Positions 43,450-44,119 of a DNA stretch of 44,119 nt are shown in pieces. The stretch lies in the NCBI GenBank assembly GCA_031278655.1, contig JAITJZ010000057.1, positions 1 through 44,119 of the forward strand. The letters are read 5' to 3'. Position numbers and translations under genes: made by a program. This stretch comes from Bifidobacteriaceae bacterium. Its GTDB lineage: Bacteria; Actinomycetota; Actinomycetes; Actinomycetales; WQXJ01. Below the pieces are notes generated by a model, which saw only the letters and a program-made list of their open reading frames with translations, made no database searches and was not told the origin of the DNA. Each line of letters begins with the position of its first letter. The stretch's first letter is position 1.

Positions 43450-43932
43450 CTAGAGCTCCCGGACTGCGGCCATGGCCTTCTTGCGGGTGGCCCGGTCGAG
43501 CCGATCCAGGTACAGATGGCCGTCCAGGTGGTCGACCTCGTGCTGGAGGCAGCGCGCCATCAGGCCGGTGCCCTCGACCATGATCTCCTTGCCGTCTAGG
43601 TCCTGCCCCACGACCCGGGCGTAGAACGCCCGTTTGGTGGCGAACCACAGGCCCGGCACCGACAGGCAGCCCTCGTCGCCCTCTTGAGTCTGTTCGGAGA
43701 GTTCCGCGACCACCGGGTTGAGCACGTAGCCGATTTCGTCGTCGATGTTGTAAGAGAACGCCCGCAGCGACACCCCGATCTGATTGGCGGCCAGCCCGGC
43801 CCGCCCCTCGGTGTCGACCGTTTCCAGCAGGTCGGCTACCAAGGAGCGGACGCGGTCGTCGATCTTGGTGATCGGATCGCAGACAGTGCGCAGGACCGGG
43901 TCGCCTATCACCCGGATGTCTCTCATCGCCAT
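43450..43932 (-). CDS. def: Peptide deformylase
   Basis: 160 residues from ATG at 43932, with other possible starts at 43941 and 43926. All three metal motifs are present: GLAANQ at residues 46-51, EGCLS at 87-91 (metal ligand Cys89), and HEVDH at 131-135 in the larger [16 protein letters not shown]. It removes the formyl group from new proteins using Fe2+ or Zn2+. An upstream extension to 44040 runs into the operator-like palindromes and is not conserved. The gene appears to stand alone in the visible part. Confidence 0.95.
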   Translation of the reverse strand: MAMRDIRVIGDPVLRTVCDPITKIDDRVRSLVADLLETVDTEGRAGLAANQIGVSLRAFSYNIDDEIGYVLNPVVAELSEQTQEGDEGCLSVPGLWFATKRAFYARVVGQDLDGKEIMVEGTGLMARCLQHEVDHLDGHLYLDRLDRATRKKAMAAVREL

Positions 43933-44021
43933 GGAACCCATCATCCCATGGCGCAGACCGCGCCCAGATTGCCGCCGGGCCGCCCCGGAAGCTGGTCCCT
44001 GCAAGAAGAACGCCGGCTTGG

Positions 44022-44042
44022 GAGTGGTCAAATTGACCACTC
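44022..44042. promoter_or_regulatory. Large palindrome GAGTGGTCAA-A-TTGACCACTC
   Basis: A perfect 10-1-10 inverted repeat, about 90 bases upstream of def. A GntR-type operator is suggested by the GTGGTC/GACCAC half-sites. Confidence 0.75.
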
Positions 44043-44060
44043 AACGCGGTTTTGGCCCTC

Positions 44061-44081
44061 GAGTGGTCAGTTTGACCACTC
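44061..44081. promoter_or_regulatory. Second copy of the palindrome, GAGTGGTCA-GTT-TGACCACTC
   Basis: Identical outer arms (nine bases each) and a different three-base centre; its centre is 39 bases from that of the first copy. The two sites probably bind the same regulator. Confidence 0.75.
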
Positions 44082-44119
44082 GCGCCCGGCCGCGCCTGGG
44101 CGGGCCAGGGCCTGGGCTC

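Overview
The window is about 44 kb of very GC-rich DNA from an actinobacterium (Actinomycetota). Supporting evidence is an actinobacterial gene set (DUF3145, DUF3052, GuaB3, a FasR-like regulator next to fabD-fabH-acpP-fabF, DUF222/HNH protein), GTG starts, and many genes whose -10 box lies 6-9 bases before the start codon, which implies leaderless mRNAs. The order is probably Micrococcales/Actinomycetales-like; this rests on remembered family resemblance (for example ValS), not on a search.

Left 5.6 kb: accessory DNA. It holds an edge-truncated DUF6431 helix-turn-helix gene, a hypothetical gene convergent with a DUF488 gene, an IS21 remnant (istB scrap plus four 20-bp terminal repeats) between two broken genes, a lipoprotein, the 5' stub of an IS1380-type transposase fused to the 3' end of a lost gene that is stop-start coupled to an unknown 200-aa gene, and a Phd/VapC-type toxin-antitoxin pair.

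5.8-15.6 kb: a copper-type HMA/membrane/cupredoxin fusion, thpR, ileS (reverse), a DnaQ-like exonuclease divergent from guaB3, an AbrB/VapC pair and an MFS transporter. 15.6-20.5 kb: a CIRCE-controlled groES without groEL, a ribokinase-like gene, a DUF222/HNH gene and a two-gene AbiEii-like operon.

20.6-30.4 kb: a THUMP-like methyltransferase and a YbdK-type carboxylate-amine ligase (forward), then tsaD, rimI and tsaB (one reverse operon for tRNA t6A and ribosomal N-acetylation), an EamA transporter and a small membrane protein (reverse), and valS (forward). 30.4-37 kb: a reverse padR-ABC ATPase-FtsX permease operon with a palindromic operator, and a forward polar amino-acid ABC transporter (binding protein, permease, ATPase). 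37-44 kb: DUF3052 divergent from a FasR-like regulator, the fatty-acid synthesis operon fabD-fabH-acpP-fabF, then DUF3145 and def (reverse), with two large palindromes at the right edge.

Across the window two patterns stand out: short tandem repeats both between genes and as in-frame linkers inside housekeeping proteins, and a 12-mer (CCGCCGATGCCG) found 11 times by eye. No tRNA, rRNA or CRISPR array was seen.
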